Assembly: GCA_026018925.1 (NCBI GenBank)
Contig: JAKSZU010000009.1
Location: forward strand, 77,718,408 to 77,782,407
DNA length: 64,000 nt
From: Tupaia tana
Lineage: Eukaryota; Chordata; Mammalia; Scandentia; Tupaiidae
Reading direction: 5' to 3'
Below, in pieces: positions 33,121-45,900 of the stretch. Position numbers and translations under genes: made by a program. The notes under the pieces were generated by a model. It did not search any database and was not told the DNA's origin. It was given only the letters and a program-made list of their open reading frames with translations. Numbering within the stretch: the stretch's first letter is position 1; each line of letters begins with the position of its first letter.

Positions 33121-36080
33121 TCTAGCTTGGGGGACCCAGGGCTGAAGCTTCTGGGGGTAGTCCTCCCTCGATGTTCCTGACCCAGGGGTCAAAAAATGAG
33201 AGTTTGGTGTGGTAGAACTGAGGGCGATCCTATCTGTTAATCAGAAGAGAGTAATTTATAAATGAAAGACGTGGGTAAGGGGACAGAATTAGAAAGGAAA
33301 AACAAACAAAAAAAAGTGTACCTAGCTGAAAGAGTGGTGTCTGTCTTGTAGGTCCCAGGGCAGAAGCTACTGGGGGCAGTCCTTCCTCCAAGTTCCGGGC
33401 CCAGGTGTCGAAAGATGGGAGTGTAGTGTGTTAGAACTGAGGGCGTTCATGGCTGAAAGAGGGGTGTCTGGCTTGGGGGTCCCAGGGCTTAAGATACTGG
33501 GGATATTCCTCCCTTGAAGTTTCTGGACCAGGGGTAGAAAGATGGGTGTGTGGTGTGGTAGAACTGAGGGCATTCCAGGCTGAAAGAGGGGTGTCTTGCT
33601 TGGGGGTCCCGTACTGGCTTAGAGAGTGGTGTCTGGCTTGGGGTTCCTGGGGCTGAAGCTAGTGGTGGCAGTCCTCCCTCGAAGTTCCTGGCCGAGGGGT
33701 CTAAAATGGGAATGTGGTGTGGTAGAACTGAGGGCATTCCTGGCTGAAAGAGGGGTGTCTGACTTGGTGGTCCCGAGCCGGAAGCTACTGAGGGCAGTCC
33801 TCCCTCAAAGTTCTTGGCCCAGGGGTCAAAAGACAGGAGTGTGGTGTGGTAGAACTGAGGGCGTTCCTACGTGTTAATCTGGCTGAAAGAGGGGTGTCTG
33901 GCTTAAGGGTTCCAGGGCTGAAGCTACTGGGGGAAGTCTTCCCTTGAAGTTTCTGGCCCACGGGTCGAAAGATGGGAATGTGGTGTGGTATAATTGAGGG
34001 CGTTCCTGGCTGAAAGATGGCTGTCTGGCTTGGGGGTCCTGGGGCTTAAGCTACTGGGGGCAGTCCACCCTCAAAGTTCCTGTACCAGGGGTCGAAAGAT
34101 GGCAGTGTATTTTGGCTCAACTGTTGGTGTTTCTGACTGAAAGAGTGGTGTCTTGCTTGGGGGTCCCGGGGCTGAAGCAACTGGGGGCAGTCCTTCCTCG
34201 AAGTTCCTGGCCCAGCGATCGAAAGATGGAAGTGAGGTGTGGTAGAACTGAGAACTTTCCCAGCTGAAGATGGGTGTATGGCTTGGCGTTCCTGGGGCTG
34301 AAGCTACTGGGGCAGTCCTCCCTCAAAGTTCCTGGCCCAGGGGTCGAAAGATGGGAGTGTGGCGTGGTAGAACTGAGGGCGTTCCTGGCTGAAATAGGGG
34401 TGTCTGGCTTGGGGGTCCCGGGGCTGAAGCTACTGGGGGCAGTCCTCCTTCGAAGTTTCTGGCCCAGGCTTTGAAAGATGGGAGTGTGGTGAGGTCGAAC
34501 TGAGGGCGTTTCTATGTGTTGATCTGGCTGAAAGATGGGTGTCTGGTTTGGGGGTCCCAGATAAGAAGCTAATGGGTGCAGTCCTCCCTCTACGTTCCTT
34601 GTCCAGAGGTCGAAAATGGGAGTGTGGTGTGGTAGAATTGAGGGTGTTCCTGGCTGAAAGAGGGTTGTCTGGCTTGGGTGTCCTGGGGCAGAAGCTACTG
34701 GAGGCAGGCCTCCCTCGAAGTTCCTGGCCAAGGGGTCGAATGATGGGAGTGTGGTGTTGTAGAACTGAGGGCATTCCGGGGTGAAAGACAGGTGTCTGTC
34801 TTAGGGGTCCCATGGCTGAAGCTAATTGGGGCAGTCCTCTCTTGAAGTTCCAGGCCCTGGTGTCAAAAGATGGGAGTGTGGTGTGGTAGAACAAAGGGTG
34901 TTCCTGGCTGAAAGAAGGTGTCTGGCTTGGGGTTCATGGGGCTTAAGCTACTGGGGGTAGTCCTCCCTCAAATTTCCTGTCCCAGGGGTCGAAAAATGAA
35001 AGTGTAGTTTGGTAGACCTGAGGGCTTTCCTGACTGAAAGAGGGGTGCCTGGCTTGGGGGTCCCGGGGCTGAAGCTACTTGTGGCAGTCCTCTCTCGAAG
35101 TTCCTGGCTCAGGGGTCAAGAAATGGGAGTGTGGTGTGGTAGAACTGAGAGCTTTCCTGGCTGAAAGAGGGGTGTCTGGCTTGGGGGTCCCGGGGCTGAA
35201 GCTACTGGGGTCAGTCCTCCCTCGAAGTTCCTGGACCAGGGTTCGAAATATGGGAGTGTGGTGAGGTAGAACGGAGGGCGTTGCTGTCTGAAAGAGGATT
35301 TTCTGGCTTGGGGGTCCCGGGGCTGAAGCTACTGGGGGCAGCCCTCTCTTGAAGTTCCTGGTCCAGTGGTTGAAAGATGGGTGTGTGTTGTGGTAGAACT
35401 GAGGGCCTTCCTAGCTGAAAGAGCGGTGTCTGGCTTGGGGGCGCCTGGGCTGAATCTTCTGAGGGCAGTCCTCCCTCGAAGTTCCTGGCCCAGGGGTGGA
35501 AAGATGGGAGTGTGGTGTGGTAGATCTGATTGTGTTCCTGGCTGAAAGAGGGGTGTCTGGCTTGGGGGTCCCGGGGCTGAAGCTACTGGGGGCAGTCCTC
35601 CCTCGAAGTTCCTGGACCAGGGGTGGAATGATGGGAGTGTGGTGTGGTAGAACTGAGGGCGATCATGGCTGAAAGAAGGGTTTCTGGCTTGGGGGTCCCG
35701 GGGCTGAAGCTATTAGGGCAGACCTCCCTCAAAGTTCCTTGCTCAGGGGTCAAAAGATGGAAGTGTGGTGTGGTAGAACTGAGGGTGTTCCAGGCTGAAA
35801 GTGGGGTGTCTAGCTTGGGGGACCCAGGGCTGAAGCTCCTGGGGGCAGTCCTCCCTTGATGTTCCTGGCCCAGGGGTCAAAAAATGAGAGTTTGGTGTGG
35901 TAGAACTGAGGGTGTTCCTATCTGTTAATCAGAAGAGAGTAAAACGTGGGTAAGGGGACAGAATTAGAAAGGAAAATGAAACAAAAAAAAAGTGTACCTA
36001 GCTGAAAGAGTGGTGTCTGTCTTGTAGGTCCCAGGGCAGAAGCTACTGGGGGTAGTCCTTCCTCGAAGTTCCGGGCCCAG
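33121..36080. repeat. Two copies of a multi-monomer block, offset 2,688 bp
   Basis: Rare variants line up: TCTAGCTTGGGGGACCCAGG at 33121 and 35809, AAAAAATGAGAGTTTGGTGT, GGGGACAGAATTAGAAAGG and CTGTCTTGTAGGTCCCAGGG occur in the same order in both. Adjacent differences show later point mutation. Confidence 0.75.
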
Positions 36081-37599
36081 GTGTTGAAAGATGGGAGTGT
36101 GATGTGGTAGAACTGAGGGCGATCCTATGTCTTAATTTCCCTCAAAGTGGGGTGTCTCTCTTGGGGGTCCCGGGGCTCAATCTACTGGGGAATGTCCTCC
36201 CTTGAAGTTCCTGGCCCAGGGGGACATAAGATGGGAGTGTGGTGTGGTAGAACTGAGGTCGTTCCTGGCTAAAAGATGGCTGTATGGCTTGGGGGTCCCG
36301 GGGCTGAAGCTACTGGGGGCAGTCCTCCCTCGAAGTTCCTGGCCCAGGTTTAGAAAGATGGAAGTGTGTTGTGGTATAACTGAGGGCGTTCCTGGCTGAA
36401 AAAGGGTTGTCTGGCTTGGGGGTCCTGGGTCTGAAGCTACTGGGGACAATCCTCCCTCAAAGTCCGGGACCAGGGGTCAAGAAATGGGAGTGTGGTGTTT
36501 TAAAACTGAGGGCGTTCCTATGTGTTAATCAGAAAAGAGTATTTTATAAATGAAAGACGTGGGTAAGGGGACAGAATAAGAAAAGAAAAACAAGATAAAA
36601 ATGTACCTGGCTGAAAGAGGAGTGTCTGTCTTGGAGGTCCCAGGGCTGAAGCTACTGGGGGCAGTCCTCCCCCGAATTTCCTGGACCAGGGTTCGAAAGA
36701 TGGGTGAGTGGTGTGGTAGAACTGAGGGCGTTCCTGGCTGAAATAGGGGTGTCTGGATTGGGGGACCCGGGGATGAAGCTACAGGGACAGTCCTCCCTCG
36801 AAGTTCATGCCCCAGGGGTCAAAAGATGGGAGTGTGGTGTGGTAGAACTGAGGGCGTTCCTATGTGTTGATCTGGCTGAAAGAGGGGTGTCTTGTTTGGG
36901 GGTCCCAGATATGAAGCTAATGGGTGCTGTCCTCCCTCTAAGTTCCTGGCCCAGAGGTCAAAAATGGAAGTATGGTTTGGTATAATTGAGGGTGTTCCTG
37001 GCTGAAAGAGGGTTGTCTGGCTTGGGTGTCCTGGGGCTGAAGCTACTGGAGGCAGGCCTCCCTCGAAATTCTAGCCAAGGAGTCGAATGATGGGAGTGTG
37101 GTGTGGTAGAAATGAGGGCGTTTTGGGCTGAAAGAGGGGTGTCTGTCTTAGGGGTCCCATGGCTGAAGCTACTTGGGGCAGTCCTCTCTCGATGTTCCCG
37201 TCCCTGGTGTCGAAAGGTGGGAGTGTGGTGTGTTTTAACAGAGAGCATTCCTGAGTGAAAGAGGGTGTTGGGTTGGGGGTCCTAGGGCTTAAGCTACTGG
37301 GGACAGTCCTCACTCGAATTTCTTGTCACAGGCGTCGAAAAATGGGAGTGTGGTGTGGTAGAACTGAGGGCTTTCTTGGCTGAAAGAGGGGTGTCTGGCT
37401 TGGGGGTCCCGGGGCTGGTGCTACTGGGAGCAGTCCTCCCTCAAAGTTCCTGGCCCAGGGGTCCAAATAAGGGAGTGTGGTGAGGTAGAACTGTTGGCAT
37501 TCCTGGCTGAAAAAGGGGTGTCTGACTTGGGGGTCCTGTTGCTGAAGCTACTGGGGGCAGTCCTCTCTCGAAGTCCTGGCCCTGGTGTCAAAAGATAGG

Positions 37600-40500
37600 A
37601 GTGTGGTATGGTAGAACGCAGGTCGTTACAGGCTGAAAGAAGGGTCTGGCTTGGGGGTCCCGGGGCTGAATCTATTGGGGGCAGTACTCACTCGAAGTTT
37701 CTGGCACAGCGGTCAAAAGATGGGAATGTGGTGTGGTAGCACTGATGGCGTTCATGGCTGAAAAAGGGTTGTCTAGTTGGGGGTCTCTGGGCTGCAGCAA
37801 CTGGGGGCAATCTTCCCTCGAAGTTCCCGGCCCAGGGTTCGAAAGATGGGAGTGTGGTGTGGTAGAACTGAGGGCGTTCCTATGTGTTGATCTGGCTGAA
37901 AGAGGGGTGTTTGCCTAGGGGGTCCAGGAGAAGAAACTAATGGGGGAAGTCCTGAATCGAAGGTCCTGGCCCAGAGGTTGAAAATGGGAGTGTGGTGTGA
38001 TAGAACTGAGGCTGTTCCTGGCTGAAAGAGGGTTGTCTGGCTTGGGGGTCCTGGGGCAGAAGCTACTGAGGGCAATCCTCCCTCGAAGTTCCTGGCCCAG
38101 GTGTCAAAAGATGGGAGTGTGGTGTGGTAGAACTGAGGGCGTTCCTATGTGTTAATCTGGCTGAAAGCGGGGTGTCTGGCTTTGGGTTCCTGAGGCTGAA
38201 GCTACTGGGGGCAATCCTTCCTCAAAGTTCCTGGACCAGGGGTCGAAAGTTGGGAGTGTGGTTTGGTAGAACTGAGGGCATTTATGGCTGAAAGAGGGGT
38301 GTCTGGCTTGGCGGTCCTGGGGCTGAAGCTAAAGGGAGCAGTCCCCCCTCGAAGTTCCTGGACCAGGTTGCGAAAGATGGGAGTGTGTTGTGGTAGAACT
38401 GATGGCATTCCTTGCTATAATAGGGGTGTCTGACTTGGGGGTCCAGGGGCTGAAGCTACTGGGGGCAGTCCTCCCTCGAACTTCCTGGCCCAGGGCTTGA
38501 AAGATGGGTGTGTGGTGTGGTAGAACTGAGGCATTTCTGGCTGAAAGAGGGGTGTCTTGCTTGGGAGACCCGGGGTGAAGCTACTGGGGGCAGTCCACCC
38601 TCGAAGTTCCTGGTCCAGGGGTCGAAAATCGGGATTGTGGTATGGTAGAACTGAGGGCATTCCTGGCTGAAAGAGGGGTGTCTGACTTGGGAGTCCCTTC
38701 CTGGCTCAAAGAAGAGTGTCTGGCTTGGGGATCCCGGGGCTGAAGCTACTAGGGGCAGTCCTCCCTTGACGTTCCTGGCCCAGGGTTCAAATGATGGGAG
38801 TGTGGTGTGGAAGAACTGATGGAGTTCCTATGTGTTAATCAGAAGAGAGAAATTTATAAATGAAAAACATGGGTAAGGGGACAGAAAAAGAAAGTAAAAA
38901 AAAAAAAAAAAAGTGTACCTGGCTGAAAGAGGGGTGTCTGGCTAGGAGTTCCAAGGGCAGAAGCTACTGGAGGCAGTCCTCCCTCGATGTACCTGGACAA
39001 GGGGTCGAAAGATGGGATTATAGTGTGGTAGAACTGAGGGCGTTCATGTCTGAAAGAAGGGTGTCTGGCTTGGGGGTGCCGGGGCTGAAGCTACTAAGGG
39101 CAGTCCTCTCTCGAAATTCTCTTCCCAGGTATCAAAAGATGGGAGTGTGGTGTGGTAGAACTGAGGGCGTTCCTTGCTGAAAGAGGGATGTCTGGCTTGG
39201 GGGTCCTTAGGCTGAAGTTACTGGGGGCAATACTCCCTCGAAGCTCCAGGCACAGGGGTCAAAAGATGGGAGTGTGTTGTGGTAGAACTGAGGGCGTTCA
39301 TGGCTGAAAGAGGGGTGTCTGGCTTGGCGGTCCCGGGGCTGAAGCTATTAGGGCAGACAGCCCTCGAAGTTCCTGGCACAGGTGTAAAAAGATGTGAGTG
39401 TGGTGTGGTATATCTGAGGGCATTCCTGGCTGAAAAAGGGTTGTCTGGCTTGGGGGTCCTTCGATTGAGGCTACTGGGGGCAGTCCTACCTTGAAGTTCC
39501 TGGCCCAGGGTTCGAATGATGGGGAGTGGGGTGTGGTAGAACTGATGGCGTTCCTATGTGTAAATCAGAGGAGAGAAATTTATAAATGAAAAACGTGGGT
39601 AAGGGGACAGAAAAAGGGAGTAAAAAAGAAAAGTGTACCTGGGTGAAAGAGGGGTGTCTGGCTAGGAGGTCCCAGGGCAGAAGCTACGGGTGGTAGTCCT
39701 CCCTCGATGTACCTGGACAAGGGGTCAAAAGATGGGATCGTAGTGTGGTAGAACTGAGGGCGTTCATGGCTGAAAGAGGGCTGTCAGGCTTTGGGGTCCC
39801 GGGGCTGAAGCTACTGGGGGCAGTCCTCCCTCGACGGTTCTGTCCCAGGAGTCAAAAGATGGGTGTGTGGTGTGGTAGAACTGAGGGCGTTCCTGTCTAA
39901 AAGAGGGTTGTCTGGCTTGGGGGTGCTGGGGCTGAAGCTACTGGGGGCAGTCCTCTCTCGAAATTCTAGGCCCAGGGGTCAAAAGATGGGAGTGTGCTGT
40001 GGTAGAACTGCGGGCATTCCTGGCTGAAAGAGGGATGTCTGGCTTGGGGGTCCTGGGGCTGGAGCTACTGGGGGCAATCCTCCCTCGAAGTTCCTGGCCC
40101 AGGGATCGAAAGATGGGAGTGTGTTGTGGTAGAACTGAGGGCATTCTTATGTGTTAATCTGGCTGAAAGAGGGGTATCTTGCTTGGGGGTCCCGACGCTG
40201 ACGATACTGGTGGCAGTCCTTCGAAGTTCGTGTCCCAGGAGTTGAAAGATGGGAGTGTGGTGTGGTAGAACTGAGGGCGTTCATGGCTGAAAGAGGGGTG
40301 TCTGGCTTGGTAGTCCCAGGGCTGATGCTATTAGGGCAGACATTCCTCGAAGTTCCTGGCCCAGGTGTAGAAATATGGGAGTGTGTTGTGGTATAACTGA
40401 GGGTGTTCCTGGCTGAAAAAGGGTTGTCAGGCTTGGGGGTCCTGCGGCTGAAACTACTGGGGGCAATCCTCCCTCGAAGTCCTGGACCAGGGGTCGAAAA

Positions 40501-43500
40501 ATAGGAGTGAGGTGTGGTAGAACTGAGGGCGTTCCTATCTGTTAATCAGAAGAGAGTAATTTATAAATGAAAGATGTGGGTAAGGGGACAGAATAAGAAA
40601 GGAAAAACAAAAACAAAAAAAGTGTACCTGGCTGAAAGAGGGTTGTTTGTCTTGGTGGTCCCAGGGCAGAAGCTACTGGGGGCAGTCCTCACTCAAAGTT
40701 CCTGGACCAGGGGTCGAAAGATGGGAGTGTGGTGTGGCAGAACTGAGGGCGATCCTATGTCTTAATCTGGCTCAAAGTGGGGTGTCTCTCTTGGGGTTCT
40801 CGGGGCTCAATCTACTGGGAGAAGTCATCCCCCAATTTTCTTGGCCAAGGGGTCGAAAGGTGGGAGAGTGGTGTGGTAGAACTGAGGGCGTTCCTGGCTG
40901 AATGAGGGATGTCTGGCTTGGGGGTCCTGGGGCTGAAACTACTAGGGTCAGTCCTGCCTCGAAATTTCTGGCCCAGGGGTCGAAATAGCAGAGTGTGTGG
41001 TGTGGTAGAACTGAGGGCGTTCCCTGCTGAAAGAGGGGTGTCTGACATTTGAGGTCCTGGTTCTTAAGCTACTGGGGGCAGTTCTCCCTCGATGTTCCTT
41101 ACCCAGGGGTCGAAAGATGGGAGTGTCGTGTGGTAGAACTGAGGGCGTTCCTGGCTGAAAGAGGGGTGTCTGGCTTGGGGGTCCAGTGGCTGAAGCTACT
41201 GGAGGCAGTCCTCCCTCGAAGTTCCTGGCCCAGGGGTCGGAAAATGGGAGTGAAGTGTGCTAGAACAGAGGGCATTCCTGGCTGAAAGAGGGGTGTCTGC
41301 TTTTGGGATCCTGGGCTGAAGCTGCTGGGGGCAGTCCACACTCGAAGTCCCTGGCTCAGGGGTCAAATGTTGGGAGTGTGGTGTGGTAGAACTGAGGGCG
41401 TTCCTTGCTGAAAGAGGGTTGTCTAGCTTGGGAAACCCGGGGCTGACGCTAATGGGGGCAGTCCTCCCTCGAATTTCCTGGCTCAGTTGTCGAAACATGG
41501 GAGTGTGGTGTGGTAGAACTGAGGGAGTTCCTGGCTGATAAAGAGTTTTCTGGCTTGAGGGTCACGGGAGTGAAGCTACTGGGGGCAGTCCTCCCTCGAA
41601 GTTCCTTGCCAAGCTTCCAAAGACGGGAGTGTAGTGTGGTACAACTCAGGGCCTTCCTAGCTGAAAGATGGGTGTCTGGCTTGGGGGTGCCAGGGTTGAA
41701 TCTACTGGGGGCAGTCCTCCTTCGAAATTAATGTACCATGGGTGGAAAGATGGGAGTGTGGTGTGGTAGAACTTAGGGTGTTCATGGCTGAAAGAGGGGT
41801 GTCTGGCATGGGAGTTCCGGGGCTGATGCTATTAGGTCAGTCCTCCCTCAAGATTAATGGCTCATGGGTCGAAAGATTCGAGTGTGGTGTGGTAGAACTG
41901 AGGGCATTCCTGGCTAAAAGAGGGGTGTCTGGCATTAGGGTCCCGGGCTGAAGCTACTGGGGGAAGTCCTCCCTCGAAGTTCCGGGCCCAAGTGTAGAAA
42001 GATGGGAGTGTGGTGTGGTATAACTGAGGGTGTTCCTGGCTGAAAAAGGATTTTCTGGCTTGGGGGTCCTGGGATTGAAGCTACTGGGGGCAATCCTCCC
42101 TCAAAGTCCTGGACCAGGGGTTGAAAAATGGGAGTGTGTTGTGGTAGAACTTACGGCGTTCCTATCTGTTAATCAGAAGAGAGTAATTTATAAATGAAAG
42201 ACGTGGGTAAGGGGACAGAATAAGAAAGGAAAAACAAAACAAAAAAAAGTGTACCTGGCTGAAAGAGTGGTGTCTGTCTCGGAGGTCCGAGGGCAGAAGC
42301 TACTGGGGGCAGTCCTTCCTCGAAGTTCCTGGCCCAGGGGTCAAAAGATGAGATTGTAGTGAGGTAGAACTGATTGCATTCCTGGCTGAAAAATCAGTGT
42401 CTGACTTGGGGGTCCCGGAGCTGAAGCTACTGGGGGCAGTCCTCTCTCGAAGTCCTGGCCCTGGTGTCGAAAGATAGGAGTGTGGTGTGGTAGAACGGAG
42501 GGCTTTGCTGGCTGAAAGAAGGGTGTCTGGCTTGCGGGTTCCGGGGCTGAATCTACTGGGGGCAGTCCTCACTCGAAGTTTCTGGCACAGCGGTCGAAAG
42601 ATGGGAGTGTGGTGTGGTAGCACTGATGGCGTTCATGGCTGAAAAAGGGTTGTCTAGTTTGGGGGTCTCTGGGCTGAAGCAACTGGGGACAATCCTCCCT
42701 CGAAGTTCCTGGCCCAGGGTTCGAAAGATGGGAGTGTGGTGTGGTAGAACTGAGGGCGTTCCTATGTGTTGATCTGGCTTAAAGAGGGGTGTTTGCCTAG
42801 GGGGTCCCAAAGAAGAAACTAATGGGGGCAGTCCTCTATCATAGGTTCTGGCCCAGAGGTTGAAAATGGGAGTGTGGTGTGATAGAACTGAGGCTGTTCC
42901 TGGCTGAAAGAGGGTTGTCTGGCTTGGGGGTCCTGGGGCTAAAGCTACTGAGGGCAATCCTCCCTCTAAGTTCCTGACCCAGGTGTCAAAAGATGGGAGT
43001 GTGGTGTGGTAGAACTGAGGGCGTTCCTATGTGTTAATCTGGCTGAAAGCGGGGTGTCTGGCTTTGGGGTCCTGAGGCTGAAGCTACTGGGGGCAGTCCT
43101 TCCTCGAAGTTCCTGGACCAGGGGTTGAAAGATGGGAGTGTGGTGTGGTAGAACTGAGGGCGTTTATGGCTGAAAGAAGGGTGTGTGGCTTGGTGGTCCA
43201 GGGGCTGAAGTTAATGGGGGTAGTCCTCCCTCGAAGTTCCTGGCCCAGGTTGCCAAAGATGGGAGGATGTTGTGGTAGAACTGATGGCGTTTTTCACTAT
43301 AATAGGGGTGTCTGACTTGGGGGTCCAGAAGCTGAAGCTACTGGGGGCAGTCATCCCTCGAAGTTCCTGGCCCAAGGGTCGAAAGATGGGAGTGTCGTGT
43401 GGTAGAACTGAAGCGTTCCTGACTGAAAGAGGGGTGTCTGCTTTTGGGATCCTGGGCTGAAGCTGATGGGGGCAGTCCACCCTCGAAGTTCCTGGCCCAG

Positions 43501-45900
43501 GGGTCGAATGTTGGGAAGGTGGTGTGGTAGAACTGAGGGCGTTCCTTGCTGAAAGAGGGTTGTTTAGCTTGGGAGACCCAGGGCTGACGCTAATGGGGGC
43601 AGTCCTCCCTCAAATTTCCTGGCCCAGTTGTCGAAAGATGGGAGTGTGGTGTGGTAGAACTGAGGGAGTTCCTGGCTGAAAAAGGATTGTCTGGCTTGGG
43701 GGTCCCGGGGTTGAAGCTACTGGGGGCAGTCCTCCCTCGATGTTCCTGGCCCAGGGGTCGAAAGATGAAAGTGTTGTGTGGTAGAACTGAGGGCTTTCTG
43801 GCTCAAAGAGGGGTGTCTGGCTTGGGGATCCCGGGGCTGAAGTTACTTGGCGCAGTCCTCTCCCGAAGTTCCTGGCCCAGGAGTCAAAAATGGGAGTGTG
43901 GTGTGGTAGAACTGAGGGCGTGCCTGGCTGAAAGAGGGGTGTCTGGCTTGGGAGTCGTGGGGCTGAAGCTACTGGGGGCAATCCTCCCTTGAAGTTCCTG
44001 GCCCAGGGGACGAAAAATGGGAGTGTGGTGTTGTAGAACTTAGGGCATTCTTATGTGTTAATCTGGTTGAAAGAGGGGTGTCTGGCTTCGAGGTTCCGAG
44101 GCTGAAGCTACTAGGGGCAGTCCTTCCTCGAAGTTCCTGGCCCAAGGGTCGAATGATGGGAGTGTGGTGTGGTAGAACTTAGGGTGTTCATGGCTGAAAG
44201 AGGGGTGTCTGGCATGGGGGTTCCGGGGCTGATGCTATTAGGTTAGTCCTCCCTCAAGATTAATGGCTCATGGGTCGAAAGTTTCGAGTGTGGTGTGGTA
44301 GAACTGAGGGTGTTCCAGGCTAAAAGAGGGGTGTCTGGCATTAGGGTCCCGGGCTGTAGCTACTGGGGGAAGTCCTCCCTCGAAGTTCCGGGCCCAGGTG
44401 TAGAAAGATGGGAGTGTGGTGTGGTATAACTGAGGGTGTTCCTGGCTGAAAAAGGGTTGTCTGGCTTGGGGGTCCTGGGATTGAAGCTTCTGGGGGTAAT
44501 CCTCCCTCAAAGTCCTGGACCAGGTGTCGAAAAATGGGAGTGTGTTGTGGTAGAACATACGGCGTTCCTATCTGTTAATCAGAAGAGAGTAATTTATAAA
44601 TGAAAGACGTGGGTAAGGGGACAGAATAAGAAAGGAAAAACAACAAAAAAAAAGTGTACCTGGCTGAAAGAGTGGTGTCTGTCTTGGAGGTCTGAGGGCA
44701 GAAGCTACTGGGGGCAGTTCTTCCTCGAAGTTCCTGGCCCAGGGGTCAAAAGATGGGAGTGTAGTGTGGTAGAACTGAGGGCATTCCTGGCTGAAAGATG
44801 GCTGTCTGGCATTGGGGTCCTGGTTCTTAAGCTACTGGGGGCAGTCCTTCTTCAAAGTTCCTGGCCCAGGGGTCGAAATATGGGAGTGTAGTGAGATAGA
44901 ACTGATTGCGTTCCTGGCTGAAAAATGGGTGTCTGACTTGGGGGTCCCGGAGCTGAAGCTACTGGGGGCAGTCCTCTCTCGAAGTCCTGGCCCTGGTGTC
45001 GAAAGATAGGAGTGTGGTGTGGTAGAACGGAGGGCTTTACTGGCTGAAAGAAGGGTGTCTGGCTTGCGGGTTCCGGGGCTGAATCTACTGGGGCCAGTCC
45101 TCACTTGAAGTTTCTGGCACAGCGGTCGAAAGATGGGAGTGTGGTGTGGTAGCACTGACGGCGTTCATGGCTGAAAAAGGGTTGTCTAGTTTGGGGGTCT
45201 CTGGGCTGAAGCAACTGGGGCAATCGTCTCTCAAAGTTCCTGGCCCAGGGTTTGAAAGATGGGAGTGTGGTGTGGTAGAACTGAGGGTGTTCCTATGTGT
45301 TGATCTGGCTGAAAGAGGGGTGTATGCCTAGGGGGTCCCAGAGAAGAAGCTAATGGGGACAGTCCTCCATTGAAGGTTCTGGCCCAGAGGTTGAAAATGG
45401 GAGTGTGGTGTGATAGAACTGAGACTGTTCCTGGCTGAAAGAGGGTTGTCTGACTTGGGGGTTCTGGGGCTGAAGCTACTGAGGGCAATCCTCCCTCGAA
45501 GTTTCTGGCCCAGGTGTCAAAAGATGGTAGTGTGGTGTGGTAGATCTGAGGGCGTTCCTATGTGTTAATCTGGCTGAAAGCGGGGTGTCTGGCTTTGGGG
45601 TCCTGAGGCTGAAGTTACTGGGGGCATTCCTTCCTCGAAGTTCCTGGACCAGGGGTTGAAAGATGAGAGTGTGGTGTGGTAGAACTGAGGGCGTTTATGG
45701 CTGAAAGAGGGGTGTCTGGTTTGGCGGTCCAGGGGCTGAAGTTAATGGGGGCAGTCCTCCCTCGAAGTTCCTGGCCCAGGTTGCAAAAGATGGGAGTGTG
45801 TTCTGGTAGAACTGATGGCATTCCTCGCTATAATAGGGGTGTCTGACTTGGGGTCCCGGGGCTGAAGCTACTGGGGGCAGTCCTCCCTCGAAGTTCCTGT
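37600..45900. repeat. Three-copy higher-order block (about 37.7, 42.6 and 45.2 kb)
   Basis: A rare run (TTCATGGCTGAAAAAGGGTT, GGGTCTCTGGGCTG, GTGTTTGCCTAGGGGGTCC or a variant, ACTATAATAGGGGTGTCTGA) appears at about 37737-38430, 42629-43310 and 45161-45840. The TTGC(C/G/A)AAAGATGGGAG anchors at 38368, 43250 and 45781 give offsets of 4,882 and 2,531. Confidence 0.75.

Noticed and set aside
34117-34731. A 204-codon minus-strand reading frame and dozens of shorter Pro/Ser/Thr-rich frames in the array
   Set aside because: They repeat the monomer in shifting frames, occur on both strands, and lack any start or regulatory context of their own. They are by-products of a stop-poor tandem repeat.
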